Below, one piece after another: positions 9,236-16,701 of a DNA stretch of 52,711 nt. Within the stretch, counting starts at the first letter, position 1; every line of letters starts with the position of its first letter. Origin of the DNA: Flavobacteriaceae bacterium. GTDB taxonomy: Bacteria > Bacteroidota > Bacteroidia > Flavobacteriales > Flavobacteriaceae. Made by a program: the position numbers and the translations under genes. The DNA lies in NCBI GenBank assembly GCA_947456815.1, contig CANGTL010000016.1:1-52711 (forward strand), read 5' to 3'. Below the pieces are notes generated by a model. It made no database searches. It saw nothing but the letters and a program-made list of their open reading frames with translations, and was not told the origin of the DNA.

Positions 9236-9801
9236 TATTTTTTATTCATTTCATCATCCGTAAAATTCTTAATGCTTTTGTCTTTGGCAAATTTCTCAGC
9301 GTTGTAACTGTTCGAAGCGTTTCTCGGAATCGATAAACTCTCCCATGAACTATTCTTAAGTTGTTTCGCCGAAAACACAATTTGCCCAATGTGATACGGA
9401 TAATGCGCCAACTGCCGATTGATGGCTTCTGCCACCGTATGTCCTTCGTTGCGAATATAAATAATATTTGTGAGCTGCTGTGGTTCTAGCGAGTTCAATG
9501 CAAACAAAAAACAATCCCAACCTTTGTCCCAAAGTTGCATCACTTCTTCTTTGGTTTTCAAATCATTTTCGAATTCTGCATCACGCTGACGCCATTCTTT
9601 CTCGCCATCGGTTGTCATAAAGTCTGTCCAACGCGACAACATATTGCCAGCCAAATGCTTTACAATCGTGGCAATACTATTCGTGTCTTCATTCGCCATA
9701 AAGAAAAGTTGGTCTGGCTCCAGTTGAGCCATGGCTTTTTCTCCTAACATTTTGTAATAAAGAAATTGTTTTTTTACGCTTTCGAGGTAACTTTCTGTCA
9801 T
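9235..9801 (-). CDS. DinB superfamily protein (DUF1572-like)
   Basis: 188 residues. The four-helix-bundle DinB fold is suggested by the metal-ligand pattern: a first His in TIVKHLAGNM near residue 49 and two more in QLAHYPYHIGQI near residues 133-137. Related Bacillus-type proteins are probably metal-dependent transferases acting on small thiols, but the reaction of this subgroup is not known. It is a single gene in a run of minus-strand genes, with 98 bases upstream free of other features. Confidence 0.8.
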   Translation of the reverse strand: MTESYLESVKKQFLYYKMLGEKAMAQLEPDQLFFMANEDTNSIATIVKHLAGNMLSRWTDFMTTDGEKEWRQRDAEFENDLKTKEEVMQLWDKGWDCFLFALNSLEPQQLTNIIYIRNEGHTVAEAINRQLAHYPYHIGQIVFSAKQLKNSSWESLSIPRNASNSYNAEKFAKDKSIKNFTDDEMNKK

Positions 9802-9899
9802 GCTATTATTTTATTTTTTTACTTCGATCTGCAGTCTAAAATAGACTTGCACACTTTTCCAATCTTTACTTTAATATCATCCAACAATAATTTTACAAA

Positions 9900-10619
9900 T
9901 TAGTTGTCTTTGGAATCAGTATCAGCGATGGTCGACTGCTTTCTAAATATCTCAATATAGTACCCAATTTGCAGAAAGTCTCGACCGGTTTCGTCATTGA
10001 TTTTATAATCGAATTGATGCAAATAACCAATTTGTAAAGTAGTTGCTTTTGAAGGTTTGTAATTACAGGCAAGTAAAACTCTATTTCTTTCAAAATACGG
10101 TTCCTCATTTGTAAAAAAGAGTTCGTTACTGGCACTTACCTGAAAGGGTTTGAATCCTTTGCTTTCTTTTCCGAATGGGTACGAGAGGCCAAGTCTGTAG
10201 CGGTAGCGATTTCGATAACCATTGCTGGTATATCGAAATTCAGCTCGGTAGCGCTGCTCGACAGTAAACGCGCCTAGTTTTTGTGACAGGATTACTTGTG
10301 GCCAAATTCTAAATTCGTTATTGTTTTTAGGCGTAACAAAGTTTCCGCCTTCTTTATAGGTTTGGTAACTTCCTGCACCCAAAGTCAACTTTAATTTTTT
10401 TAATGCTTTATAGTCAAAGCCACCTTTGTATTCGTAATAATGAAAGTCATCATAAAATTTTAATGAACGCAATTGTGCTTCGCCAAATACACTCATTTTA
10501 TCATTGAAAGTGTATTTTAGATTGAGGACATTCCAACTGCCTAAGTCGCTTGATTGCGCAAACGAACTGGTCGAAATGCAAAGCAATATTATTGCAATAT
10601 AAAGGATTCTCATTTTCAA
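9900..10619 (-). CDS. DUF2490 outer-membrane beta-barrel protein
   Basis: 239 residues with a signal peptide ending SSFAQ. The mature part is built of alternating beta strands with aromatic girdles (FGEAQLRSLKFYDDF, VEQRYRAEFRY, RYRYRLGLSYPF) and ends in strands such as LQIGYLHQFDY, as expected for DUF2490 outer-membrane barrels. It is the last gene of a tight minus-strand operon behind murQ, DUF6095 and the pentapeptide gene (5-base gap). Start could equally be the second Met (10613). Function unknown; an envelope role is inferred. Confidence 0.85.
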   Translation of the reverse strand: MKMRILYIAIILLCISTSSFAQSSDLGSWNVLNLKYTFNDKMSVFGEAQLRSLKFYDDFHYYEYKGGFDYKALKKLKLTLGAGSYQTYKEGGNFVTPKNNNEFRIWPQVILSQKLGAFTVEQRYRAEFRYTSNGYRNRYRYRLGLSYPFGKESKGFKPFQVSASNELFFTNEEPYFERNRVLLACNYKPSKATTLQIGYLHQFDYKINDETGRDFLQIGYYIEIFRKQSTIADTDSKDN

Positions 10620-10624
10620 ATCTA

Positions 10625-11197
10625 TTATTCTATTTTAATATCATACTGCTCCAAAAGTCCGATGATTCCAGAGGTTGAAAACTTGGCTTTCTTCATCGGA
10701 TTCAATTCTGGATTGATTTTGTAATGCAACGCAGTGGTAAAATCGGCACTTGCCAACAGGGTTTCGTTAAAAATGGCATTTTCCAAATTGCAATGATCAA
10801 ACACGGCTTGCGTCAGATTCGTTCCGACGAAAGTCACTTCTTTCATCGAGCAGGAAACAAATTTCGTTTTAGGCATTTTTTTATTGGCAAAAGAGGCATA
10901 GTCGAGAATGCAATCTTCAAAATTGACTTGAAACAAGAAGTCCGTGCAACTTTGAAATTGAATTCCCAACACTTTACAGTTTTTAAAAAACACTGACTGT
11001 AAACTCGTATTCCCAACTTGCCACATCGACAAATTACAATCGATGAATTCGCAATCTAAAAAAGTGTTGTTGGAAAAATCTGAATTGGAAAAATCGCACT
11101 GTTTAAAGATACAACCTTCAAATTCTTTATGTTGAATCGAAGCGCCAATCGCCACTACTTTTTCAAAGGTTTTATTGATGTGGAGCAAGTCTTCCAT
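10625..11197 (-). CDS. Pentapeptide repeat protein
   Basis: 190 residues consisting largely of degenerate pentapeptide repeats: stretches such as CDFSNSDFSNNTFLDCEF and TNLTQAVFDHCNLENAIF show a hydrophobic residue, usually Leu or Phe, every five positions. This predicts a right-handed quadrilateral beta-helix. Some family members mimic DNA and protect topoisomerases from quinolones, but this one is in the murQ operon and the sequence does not show such a role. Its start overlaps the stop of the upstream gene by one base, implying translational coupling. Confidence 0.85.
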   Translation of the reverse strand: MEDLLHINKTFEKVVAIGASIQHKEFEGCIFKQCDFSNSDFSNNTFLDCEFIDCNLSMWQVGNTSLQSVFFKNCKVLGIQFQSCTDFLFQVNFEDCILDYASFANKKMPKTKFVSCSMKEVTFVGTNLTQAVFDHCNLENAIFNETLLASADFTTALHYKINPELNPMKKAKFSTSGIIGLLEQYDIKIE

Positions 11198-11427
11198 TAG
11201 TCGTCGTTGCTATCAAACAAACAATCTACGATGGTTTTAATCCCCATAAACATCATATAAACGCCACCCAAGCATAGTGCGATTCCAATCGCCAATACCA
11301 AATAATGCCAGATATTTTCTTTATTGATAAAAGCGTTGTAGATGAGTGTCGGTCCTGAAAGCAATAGGGGCAAAGCCCATGCGAGTTTGCTGATTCCTTT
11401 GTTCAATTGTGTTTTGTCGATTCCCAT
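11197..11427 (-). CDS. Small two-helix membrane protein (DUF6095-like)
   Basis: 76 residues with two hydrophobic segments (LAWALPLLLSGPTLIYNAF and LVLAIGIALCLGGVYMMFMGI) joined by a short loop, and an acidic end. It sits 8 bases behind murQ and overlaps the pentapeptide gene. The position next to murQ appears typical of flavobacteria, from memory. Function unknown. Confidence 0.8.
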   Translation of the reverse strand: MGIDKTQLNKGISKLAWALPLLLSGPTLIYNAFINKENIWHYLVLAIGIALCLGGVYMMFMGIKTIVDCLFDSNDD

Positions 11428-11435
11428 TTACGTTT

Positions 11436-12254
11436 TTATTTTATGGCGTTATAAAAATCAACTGCCTTACGAACACTACCGTATTTTTCTAATAAAATTG
11501 CAGCTTCTTCATAAGAAACGCCAATTTCTCCGATAATCATTTTTACACCGCGATCAACAAGTTTGTCATTGCTGAGTTGCATATCGACCATTTTGTTGCC
11601 TTTGACTTTCCCGAGCTGTATCATCGTGGCAGTAGAAATCATATTCAGCACTAACTTCTGGGCAGTTCCAGCTTTCATGCGTGAACTTCCAGTAACGAAT
11701 TCTGGACCAACGACTACTTCAATCGGAAATTTTGCCGTTTGCGCTAATGGACTCCCGACGTTACATGTAATACAGCCTGTTGCAATACCATTTTCGTTAC
11801 ATTTTTCTATACCAGCAATCACATAAGGCGTGGTTCCTGACGCGGCGATTCCAATCACGACATCTTTATCGTTGATGTTGTGTTCTTGCAAATCTATCCA
11901 AGCTTGAGTCGTACTGTCTTCTGCATTTTCGACCGCGCGACGAATGGCTTTATCGCCGCCGGCAATGATACCGTTGACCAAATCGAAAGGCACACCAAAT
12001 GTGGGTGGACATTCCGACGCATCCACAATTCCGAGGCGACCGGAAGTTCCAGCCCCAATATAAAACAATCGACCGCCGCGTTTCATTTTGGCTGTAATTT
12101 CGTCCACTAATTTTTCGATTTGTGGCAACACTTTCGCAACCGCTATCGGCACAGTCTGGTCTTCCTGGTTTATGTTAGCAAGTAAGTTGGTCACGGACAT
12201 TTTCTCGAGTGCTTCGTATTTGGAAGATTGTTCGGTGGTTTTGATGAAGGACAT
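11436..12254 (-). CDS. murQ: N-acetylmuramic acid 6-phosphate etherase
   Basis: 272 residues. MurQ cleaves the lactyl ether of MurNAc-6-phosphate, giving GlcNAc-6-phosphate and D-lactate in cell-wall recycling. It is a SIS-domain sugar-phosphate protein: YIGAGTSGRLGIVDASECPP near residue 65 holds the substrate loop and the Glu of the family signature; IAASGTTPYVIAGIEK and ITCNVGSPLA follow; RMKAGTAQKLVLNM is the second signature. It is a little shorter than the E. coli enzyme because the C-terminal UBA-like part is reduced. It heads an operon of four minus-strand genes. A 7-base repeat tract lies directly before its start. Confidence 0.93.
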   Translation of the reverse strand: MSFIKTTEQSSKYEALEKMSVTNLLANINQEDQTVPIAVAKVLPQIEKLVDEITAKMKRGGRLFYIGAGTSGRLGIVDASECPPTFGVPFDLVNGIIAGGDKAIRRAVENAEDSTTQAWIDLQEHNINDKDVVIGIAASGTTPYVIAGIEKCNENGIATGCITCNVGSPLAQTAKFPIEVVVGPEFVTGSSRMKAGTAQKLVLNMISTATMIQLGKVKGNKMVDMQLSNDKLVDRGVKMIIGEIGVSYEEAAILLEKYGSVRKAVDFYNAIK

Positions 12255-12256
12255 TG

Positions 12257-12284
12257 GGTTGTGAGTTGTGAGTTGTAAGTTGTT
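12257..12284. repeat. Heptanucleotide tract (AGTTGTG x4) at the murQ start
   Basis: Units GGTTGTG, AGTTGTG, AGTTGTA, AGTTGTT in strict 7-base phase. It begins two bases upstream of the murQ start codon and so forms the translation-initiation region of the operon. Confidence 0.75.
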
Positions 12285-12363
12285 TCAAAAATAGTGTTTT
12301 TTGCTCGCAAAGTCTCGGAGGCGCAAAGTTTTTTGGTTTATTAAATAGATTTGAAATTTAGTG

Positions 12364-12509
12364 AAGGTACGCGTGAGGGATAGAAGCGGCATCCTTTTGC
12401 GCTAGGAAAAGCCCCTCGACTGTACTTCGACTCCGCTCAGTATAAACTACCTCGGGGTGACAAGCGCAAAAGATAGAGCGCACAGCCCGACCCTTGTGGT
12501 CACGCCCAA
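12364..12509. repeat. Intergenic structured element, copy C (long, nested)
   Basis: 146 bases between the murQ operon and the ZIP gene. An outer pairing GCGTGA (12371-12376) with TCACGC (12500-12505) closes the element. The inner stem CTTTTGCGC (12394-12402) pairs perfectly with GCGCAAAAG (12464-12472). Inside it is a CCCCTCGACTG...CTCGGGGTGAC block like that of copy D, but split by about 28 extra bases beginning TACTTCGACTCCGC. Head and tail differ from copies A, B, E and F. Confidence 0.75.
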
Positions 12510-12512
12510 CAA

Positions 12513-13181
12513 CTAAATAAAATACGCCAGTAAAATACCCAATACAATCATCGAGACTTTGGCGATATTGAATTTGTGCCCTTCGCTGCTTTCGAAAATA
12601 ATGGTCGATGAAATATGGAAGAGAATTCCGATGACAACGGCAGTGATTTCGGTGTAATATTCTTGGAGGAAACCCACTTCATTCGCGACTAAAGTTCCTA
12701 GTGGTGTCATGATGGCGAAGGCGAGCATAAAGAAAAGTATCGCTGTTTTGTTGAGTTGACTTTTGATAAAAAAGGTGGTCAAAATTACAGCGATAGGCAA
12801 GTGGTGCACACTGATTCCCCAAGCTAAGTTGTGGTGGCGATTTACAGGCAATCCTTCTAGAAATGCGTGAATGCACAAACTGAAAAATAACAACCACGGA
12901 ATTTGAACCATCGTTTCGTGTCCGTGCACATGTCCGTGTTCGGCGCCTTTCGAAAAGAATTCTAAGATAATTTGGAACAAAATTCCGACCATGATGTAGA
13001 CACCAATATTGTGGGAGTGGCCTTGGTAGATTTCAGGTAATAAATGAACGACGGTAAGCGACAACAAAAACGACCCGCTAAATGCCAACAGCAATTTGAG
13101 GTTTTTTTTGTTTTTGGGTTGGATGAATAGAGCGACACCGTAACCCATGAGCACCGATAAAAAGGGCAAAAGATAGTTCAT
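12513..13181 (-). CDS. ZIP family metal transporter
   Basis: 222 residues, about eight hydrophobic segments. The ZIP signature helices are visible: SLCIHAFLEGLPV (His and Glu ligands) in TM4 and ISVHHLPIAVILTTF in TM5. A His-rich loop (EHGHVHGHE, residues about 80-90) lies between TM3 and TM4 as in many zinc carriers. It should import zinc or a related divalent metal across the inner membrane. The start overlaps the stop of the upstream methyltransferase gene by one base, so the two are co-transcribed. Confidence 0.88.
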   Translation of the reverse strand: MNYLLPFLSVLMGYGVALFIQPKNKKNLKLLLAFSGSFLLSLTVVHLLPEIYQGHSHNIGVYIMVGILFQIILEFFSKGAEHGHVHGHETMVQIPWLLFFSLCIHAFLEGLPVNRHHNLAWGISVHHLPIAVILTTFFIKSQLNKTAILFFMLAFAIMTPLGTLVANEVGFLQEYYTEITAVVIGILFHISSTIIFESSEGHKFNIAKVSMIVLGILLAYFI

Positions 13182-13945
13182 TATTTGAAAATCATGATGA
13201 GACGTTCGCTATCGGTTTTGTGGAATTTCTTGAGTTTATAATCGCCGAAAATGTCTAAAAGATAAATGCCCGCTTCGGTCATCAAATCTTGAAAATCTTG
13301 TAGCGAAAAAGCGCGTACTTTTTCGGTAAAATGAAATTTTTGACCTTGGTCTTCAAAGTCAATTTCTTTATAGATATAACCGTCGATGTGGAATCGTTTG
13401 ATGTGAAAATCGATGCTGTCGACCGTTTTGATTTCTTCGGGAACTAGATTGGCAACGACGTTGTTGACGTTCATAAAATCGATGACACCAAAACCATATT
13501 CGGTGAGACTTTCTTTAATGGCGATAAGCGTTTTCAGATGGTCGTCGTCGTTTTCAAAATAGCCAAAGCTGGTGAATAAGTTGAAAATAGCATCGTATTT
13601 TTCGTCGAAAGAATGTCGCATGTCATGCACTTGAAAATGCAAGGTTGGATTGGCGTTTTTATTAGCAATGGCGATGCTGTTTTCGGAAAGATCAACGCCT
13701 ACAACATCAAAACCCAATTGATTGAGATAAATAGCATGACGTCCTTTTCCGCAGGCCAAGTCCAATACTTTCGCGTGTTCAGGCAAATTAAGATATTGAG
13801 TGAGATTATCCATAAAGATTTGCGCTTCACGGTAATTGCGTTCTTTATATAAAATGTGATAATACGGAGAATCAAACCAAGAGGCGAACCAGTTTTTAGT
13901 TGACGGTTGTTGGTTGTTGGTTGTTGGTTGTGAATCTTCTACCAT
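13181..13945 (-). CDS. Class I SAM-dependent methyltransferase
   Basis: 254 residues. The Rossmann methyltransferase motifs are clear: motif I VLDLACGKGRHA near residue 60, an acidic end of strand 2 (VVGVDLSENS), motif IV YDAIFNLFTSFGYF, and the later beta strands typical of small-molecule methyltransferases of the Methyltransf_25/11 type. Substrate unknown. The first residues (SQPTTNNQQPSTKN) come from a 7-base repeat tract in the DNA; no other Met lies before motif I except MDNLTQYL, so this start is kept. It is translationally coupled to the ZIP gene. Confidence 0.85.
   Translation of the reverse strand: MVEDSQPTTNNQQPSTKNWFASWFDSPYYHILYKERNYREAQIFMDNLTQYLNLPEHAKVLDLACGKGRHAIYLNQLGFDVVGVDLSENSIAIANKNANPTLHFQVHDMRHSFDEKYDAIFNLFTSFGYFENDDDHLKTLIAIKESLTEYGFGVIDFMNVNNVVANLVPEEIKTVDSIDFHIKRFHIDGYIYKEIDFEDQGQKFHFTEKVRAFSLQDFQDLMTEAGIYLLDIFGDYKLKKFHKTDSERLIMIFK
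13898..13932. repeat. Heptanucleotide tract (GGTTGTT, 5 units) inside the methyltransferase gene
   Basis: Units AGTTGAC, GGTTGTT three times, GGTTGTG in strict phase. It is translated on the minus strand into the low-complexity N-terminus of the methyltransferase. Confidence 0.75.
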
Positions 13946-13985
13946 TTATTCTATTTTCAAATCCAATTAAAATGCAAATTTAGAC

Positions 13986-13993
13986 TATTTTTG
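13986..13993 (+). promoter_or_regulatory. Probable -7 element for the THUMP methyltransferase gene
   Basis: TATTTTTG matches the Bacteroidetes -7 consensus TAnnTTTG and ends 21 bases before the chosen ATG. No clear TTG lies at the expected -33 distance, so confidence is moderate. Confidence 0.45.
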
Positions 13994-14014
13994 CACCGAA
14001 TACTTGATTTTGCA

Positions 14015-15184
14015 ATGGAAAATAATTTTAAAATGATTGCCAAAACCTTTTTTGGTTTTGAAGAAATACTCGCTAAAGAACTGAGAATGTTGGGCGCACA
14101 AGATGTCGAGGAAGGCGTTCGAATGGTGAGTTTTAAAGGCGACAAAGGATTTATGTATAAGGCCAATTTGTCTTTGCGTACAGCTTTGAAGATTTTAAAA
14201 CCGATTTATTATTTCCGCGCTAACACCGATATTGCTTTGTATAAAGGGATTTCTGGCATCAAATGGTCGGATTATATGAATTCGAACCAAACGTTTGTAA
14301 TTGATACAACGGTGCATTCGGATTATTTCAAGCATTCACAGTTTGTGGCTCAAAAATGCAAGGATGCGATTGTTGATCAGTTTAGAAATAAAACAGGACA
14401 AAGGCCAAGTGTCGACAAAGATTATCCAGATTTGCGCATCAATATTCACATCGATAAAGACCAGGTTTCGGTCGCTTTGGACACTTCTGGTGTTTCTTTG
14501 CACCAACGCGGTTACAAGACTGCAACGAATATTGCGCCAATCAATGAGGTCTTAGCGGCTGGTATGATTTTACTTTCAGGTTGGGAAGGACAAGGCGATT
14601 TTTTAGATCCGATGTGCGGAAGTGGAACTATTTTGGCGGAAGCGGCAATGATTGCTTGTAATATTCCAGCCAACATCAATCGAAAAGAATTTGCTTTTGA
14701 AAAGTGGAACGATTGGGACAATGATTTGTTTGATCAAATTATGGATTCATTGTTGAAGAAAGTCCGCGAATTTCATTACACCATCAAAGGTTACGACAAA
14801 GCACCAAGTGCAGTTTTGAAAGCGAAAGATAACATCAAGAATGCGAATTTAGAAGAATACATCACGATTCAAGAGAAGAACTTTTTTGATACGGAAAAAG
14901 AAAGTAAAGGCCCGTTACATATGGTTTTTAATCCACCTTACGGCGAACGATTGGATATCGAAATGGAGCGTTTCTACCGAGAAATAGGCGATACGTTGAA
15001 GCAAAATTATCCAGGAACCAACGCTTGGTTTATCACAGCCAATCTTGAGGCTTTGAAGTTTGTAGGTTTGAAACCGTCTCGAAAAATCAAGTTGTTTAAT
15101 GGAAGTTTGGAAGCGCGATTGGTAAAGTATGAAATGTATGAGGGTAGTAAACGTGCGAAGTTTAATTCAATTGATAATGAATAA
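14015..15184 (+). CDS. THUMP domain rRNA N2-guanine methyltransferase (RlmL/RlmK-N type)
   Basis: 389 residues from the ATG of MENNFKMIAK; a TTG eight codons upstream is open but overlaps the predicted promoter. The N-terminal ferredoxin-like/THUMP region (about 1-160) includes PSVDKDYPDLRINIHI. The SAM-dependent catalytic domain has motif I DPMCGSGTILAEA near residue 200 and the catalytic NPPYGERL near residue 306, typical of RlmL-type enzymes that make m2G in 23S rRNA. It is shorter than the fused E. coli RlmKL, so only the m2G activity is expected. Divergent from the methyltransferase/ZIP pair; a small membrane gene follows. Confidence 0.88.
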   Translation: MENNFKMIAKTFFGFEEILAKELRMLGAQDVEEGVRMVSFKGDKGFMYKANLSLRTALKILKPIYYFRANTDIALYKGISGIKWSDYMNSNQTFVIDTTVHSDYFKHSQFVAQKCKDAIVDQFRNKTGQRPSVDKDYPDLRINIHIDKDQVSVALDTSGVSLHQRGYKTATNIAPINEVLAAGMILLSGWEGQGDFLDPMCGSGTILAEAAMIACNIPANINRKEFAFEKWNDWDNDLFDQIMDSLLKKVREFHYTIKGYDKAPSAVLKAKDNIKNANLEEYITIQEKNFFDTEKESKGPLHMVFNPPYGERLDIEMERFYREIGDTLKQNYPGTNAWFITANLEALKFVGLKPSRKIKLFNGSLEARLVKYEMYEGSKRAKFNSIDNE

Positions 15185-15200
15185 TTAGAAATTAACAATT

Positions 15201-15437
15201 ATGACAAAATTGCAATTGAGAGGTTTTCTATTACAACTATTTTGTTTTGGAATTCTATTTATCGGTTTTCGATTTCTCATCGGAAAATACACCAACTTAA
15301 CTGGAATTTGGATTTCCTTGACTGCGTTTGTGGTAGGAACACTTTTGTCGCCACAATTTCAGGCAGTAAAAACCAATGATGGGGAGAAGTTGTTTATGAA
15401 GTGGATTTTTATGAAAGGTGTGAAGGTGATTAAGTAG
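15201..15437 (+). CDS. Small membrane protein of unknown function
   Basis: 78 residues with two hydrophobic segments (LLQLFCFGILFIGFRFLI and LTGIWISLTAFVVGTLLS) and a basic end. It starts 16 bases after the THUMP methyltransferase gene on the same strand and is probably co-transcribed. I do not recognise a family. Clean start, length and codon use like the neighbours suggest it is real. Confidence 0.65.
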   Translation: MTKLQLRGFLLQLFCFGILFIGFRFLIGKYTNLTGIWISLTAFVVGTLLSPQFQAVKTNDGEKLFMKWIFMKGVKVIK

Positions 15438-15455
15438 TTCTTAATTCGTAATTTT

Positions 15456-16193
15456 CTATTTCTTCTTAACAGGAACTGCTACAACCGCTTTCTTCTTATA
15501 AATCGGAATAAGATACGAAACCGTATAATTAAATCCAGCGCCAAAGGTACCATCATAAGTCCTATTGAAACCTGGAATAAAAAGATTATCGAAATTATCT
15601 GGTTTTTTGTTCGAGAACAGCTTGTTTACTCTTAAGCTAAAACCAACGTAGAAATTATTAATGACTTTCGCTTTCACTCCAACTAATACTTCTATCCATT
15701 GTGCGGACAAACCAGTAAATTTTTCACCAGATGGAATGTCTTGTGGAAAGCCAAAATATGGATAACGATCATAAACTTTGTAGGAATTTAAAGTTTGGCT
15801 AAAGGAACTTACACCATATCGAGCACCGACATAAACCATGTTTTCCATGTCAAGCCAGTTTTCGTATAAATTATAGTCGAATCCAACTTTGAAGTACGTG
15901 CCTTTCGTCGTAAAATTCAATTGATCATCATTGACAGTTTTGTCTTCATTTCCGAGTTCACCAGCGATATAATATCTTTTTGTTAATCGGTAATCTCCAG
16001 CAAGTTCTAATCCTTTGTACTTATCTTCGTAGAAAGTACGGGCGATCTTCGACAAGTCGACACCCACTCTGACGCCATATCGATATGTTTTCGAAGGAAT
16101 ACTATCTTGTTTTTTTTCTTGTGCGTTCGTTTCTAATGCGGTACACACCAAAACCAGACTAAAAAGAAATGCGAAGGTGTGTTTCATTTTCAC
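15456..16193 (-). CDS. DUF6048-like outer-membrane beta-barrel protein
   Basis: 245 residues. A signal peptide (FLFSLVLVCTALETNAQE) precedes a beta-rich chain with repeated YxVG/YGV patterns (YRYGVRVGVDLSK, GTYFKVGFDYNLYEN, MVYVGARYGVSSF, FYVGFSLRVNK, FGAGFNYTVSYLIPIY), consistent with a small outer-membrane barrel. The end is basic (KKKAVVAVPVKKK). It overlaps the preceding DUF6452-like gene by 35 bases, so the two work as a pair. Function unknown. Confidence 0.8.
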   Translation of the reverse strand: MKMKHTFAFLFSLVLVCTALETNAQEKKQDSIPSKTYRYGVRVGVDLSKIARTFYEDKYKGLELAGDYRLTKRYYIAGELGNEDKTVNDDQLNFTTKGTYFKVGFDYNLYENWLDMENMVYVGARYGVSSFSQTLNSYKVYDRYPYFGFPQDIPSGEKFTGLSAQWIEVLVGVKAKVINNFYVGFSLRVNKLFSNKKPDNFDNLFIPGFNRTYDGTFGAGFNYTVSYLIPIYKKKAVVAVPVKKK

Positions 16194-16665
16194 TTGAAAT
16201 ATTTGATTGAAGTACCGTGATATTTTTCATCCACAAACCGTCCAAATCATCAGAGTCAGTTTGTGTAAATGGGCTGGTTGGGTTTAAGGTAAAAAGTGTT
16301 TTGTAACCGCAGGCTCGGGAAACAAAGACATTATTTCTAGTATAATCGAATTGCAAATTATCAGTATTGATAAAAACAGGATTACTGTTATCGTAATTGA
16401 GTATAAATTGATATTTGGATAGGTCTTTTGTAATGTCGAGCGGAACTTGAACTTTACTAACTCCGTTAAATAAAATAACGGTATTCAAACCTTCTCCAAG
16501 TATTCCTAAATTCGTAACATTTTTCGTTAACGTTGGATTGGTAATATCATAAAAATCAATAATCAATCGGGGTGTCGTTGGCGTGGTTTCGGCACAGATA
16601 TCATCTTTTTCACAACCAGAAAAAATGGCTGCAACCAAAAGGATGAGTATACTTACTTTCTTCAT
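16159..16665 (-). CDS. DUF6452-like lipoprotein
   Basis: 168 residues. The signal peptide ends in the lipobox FSGC, giving a lipid-anchored protein (CEKDDICAETTPTTPRL). The body is beta-rich, with a late Cys (SRACGYKTLF). The overlap with the downstream barrel gene suggests an envelope complex of a lipoprotein and a barrel. It lies 36 bases downstream of rlmD on the same strand and may be part of its transcript. Function unknown. Confidence 0.8.
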   Translation of the reverse strand: MKKVSILILLVAAIFSGCEKDDICAETTPTTPRLIIDFYDITNPTLTKNVTNLGILGEGLNTVILFNGVSKVQVPLDITKDLSKYQFILNYDNSNPVFINTDNLQFDYTRNNVFVSRACGYKTLFTLNPTSPFTQTDSDDLDGLWMKNITVLQSNISSENETHLRISF

Positions 16666-16701
16666 AAATCTCTTGATTCTTGATTCTTATCTCTCTTTAT
16701 T

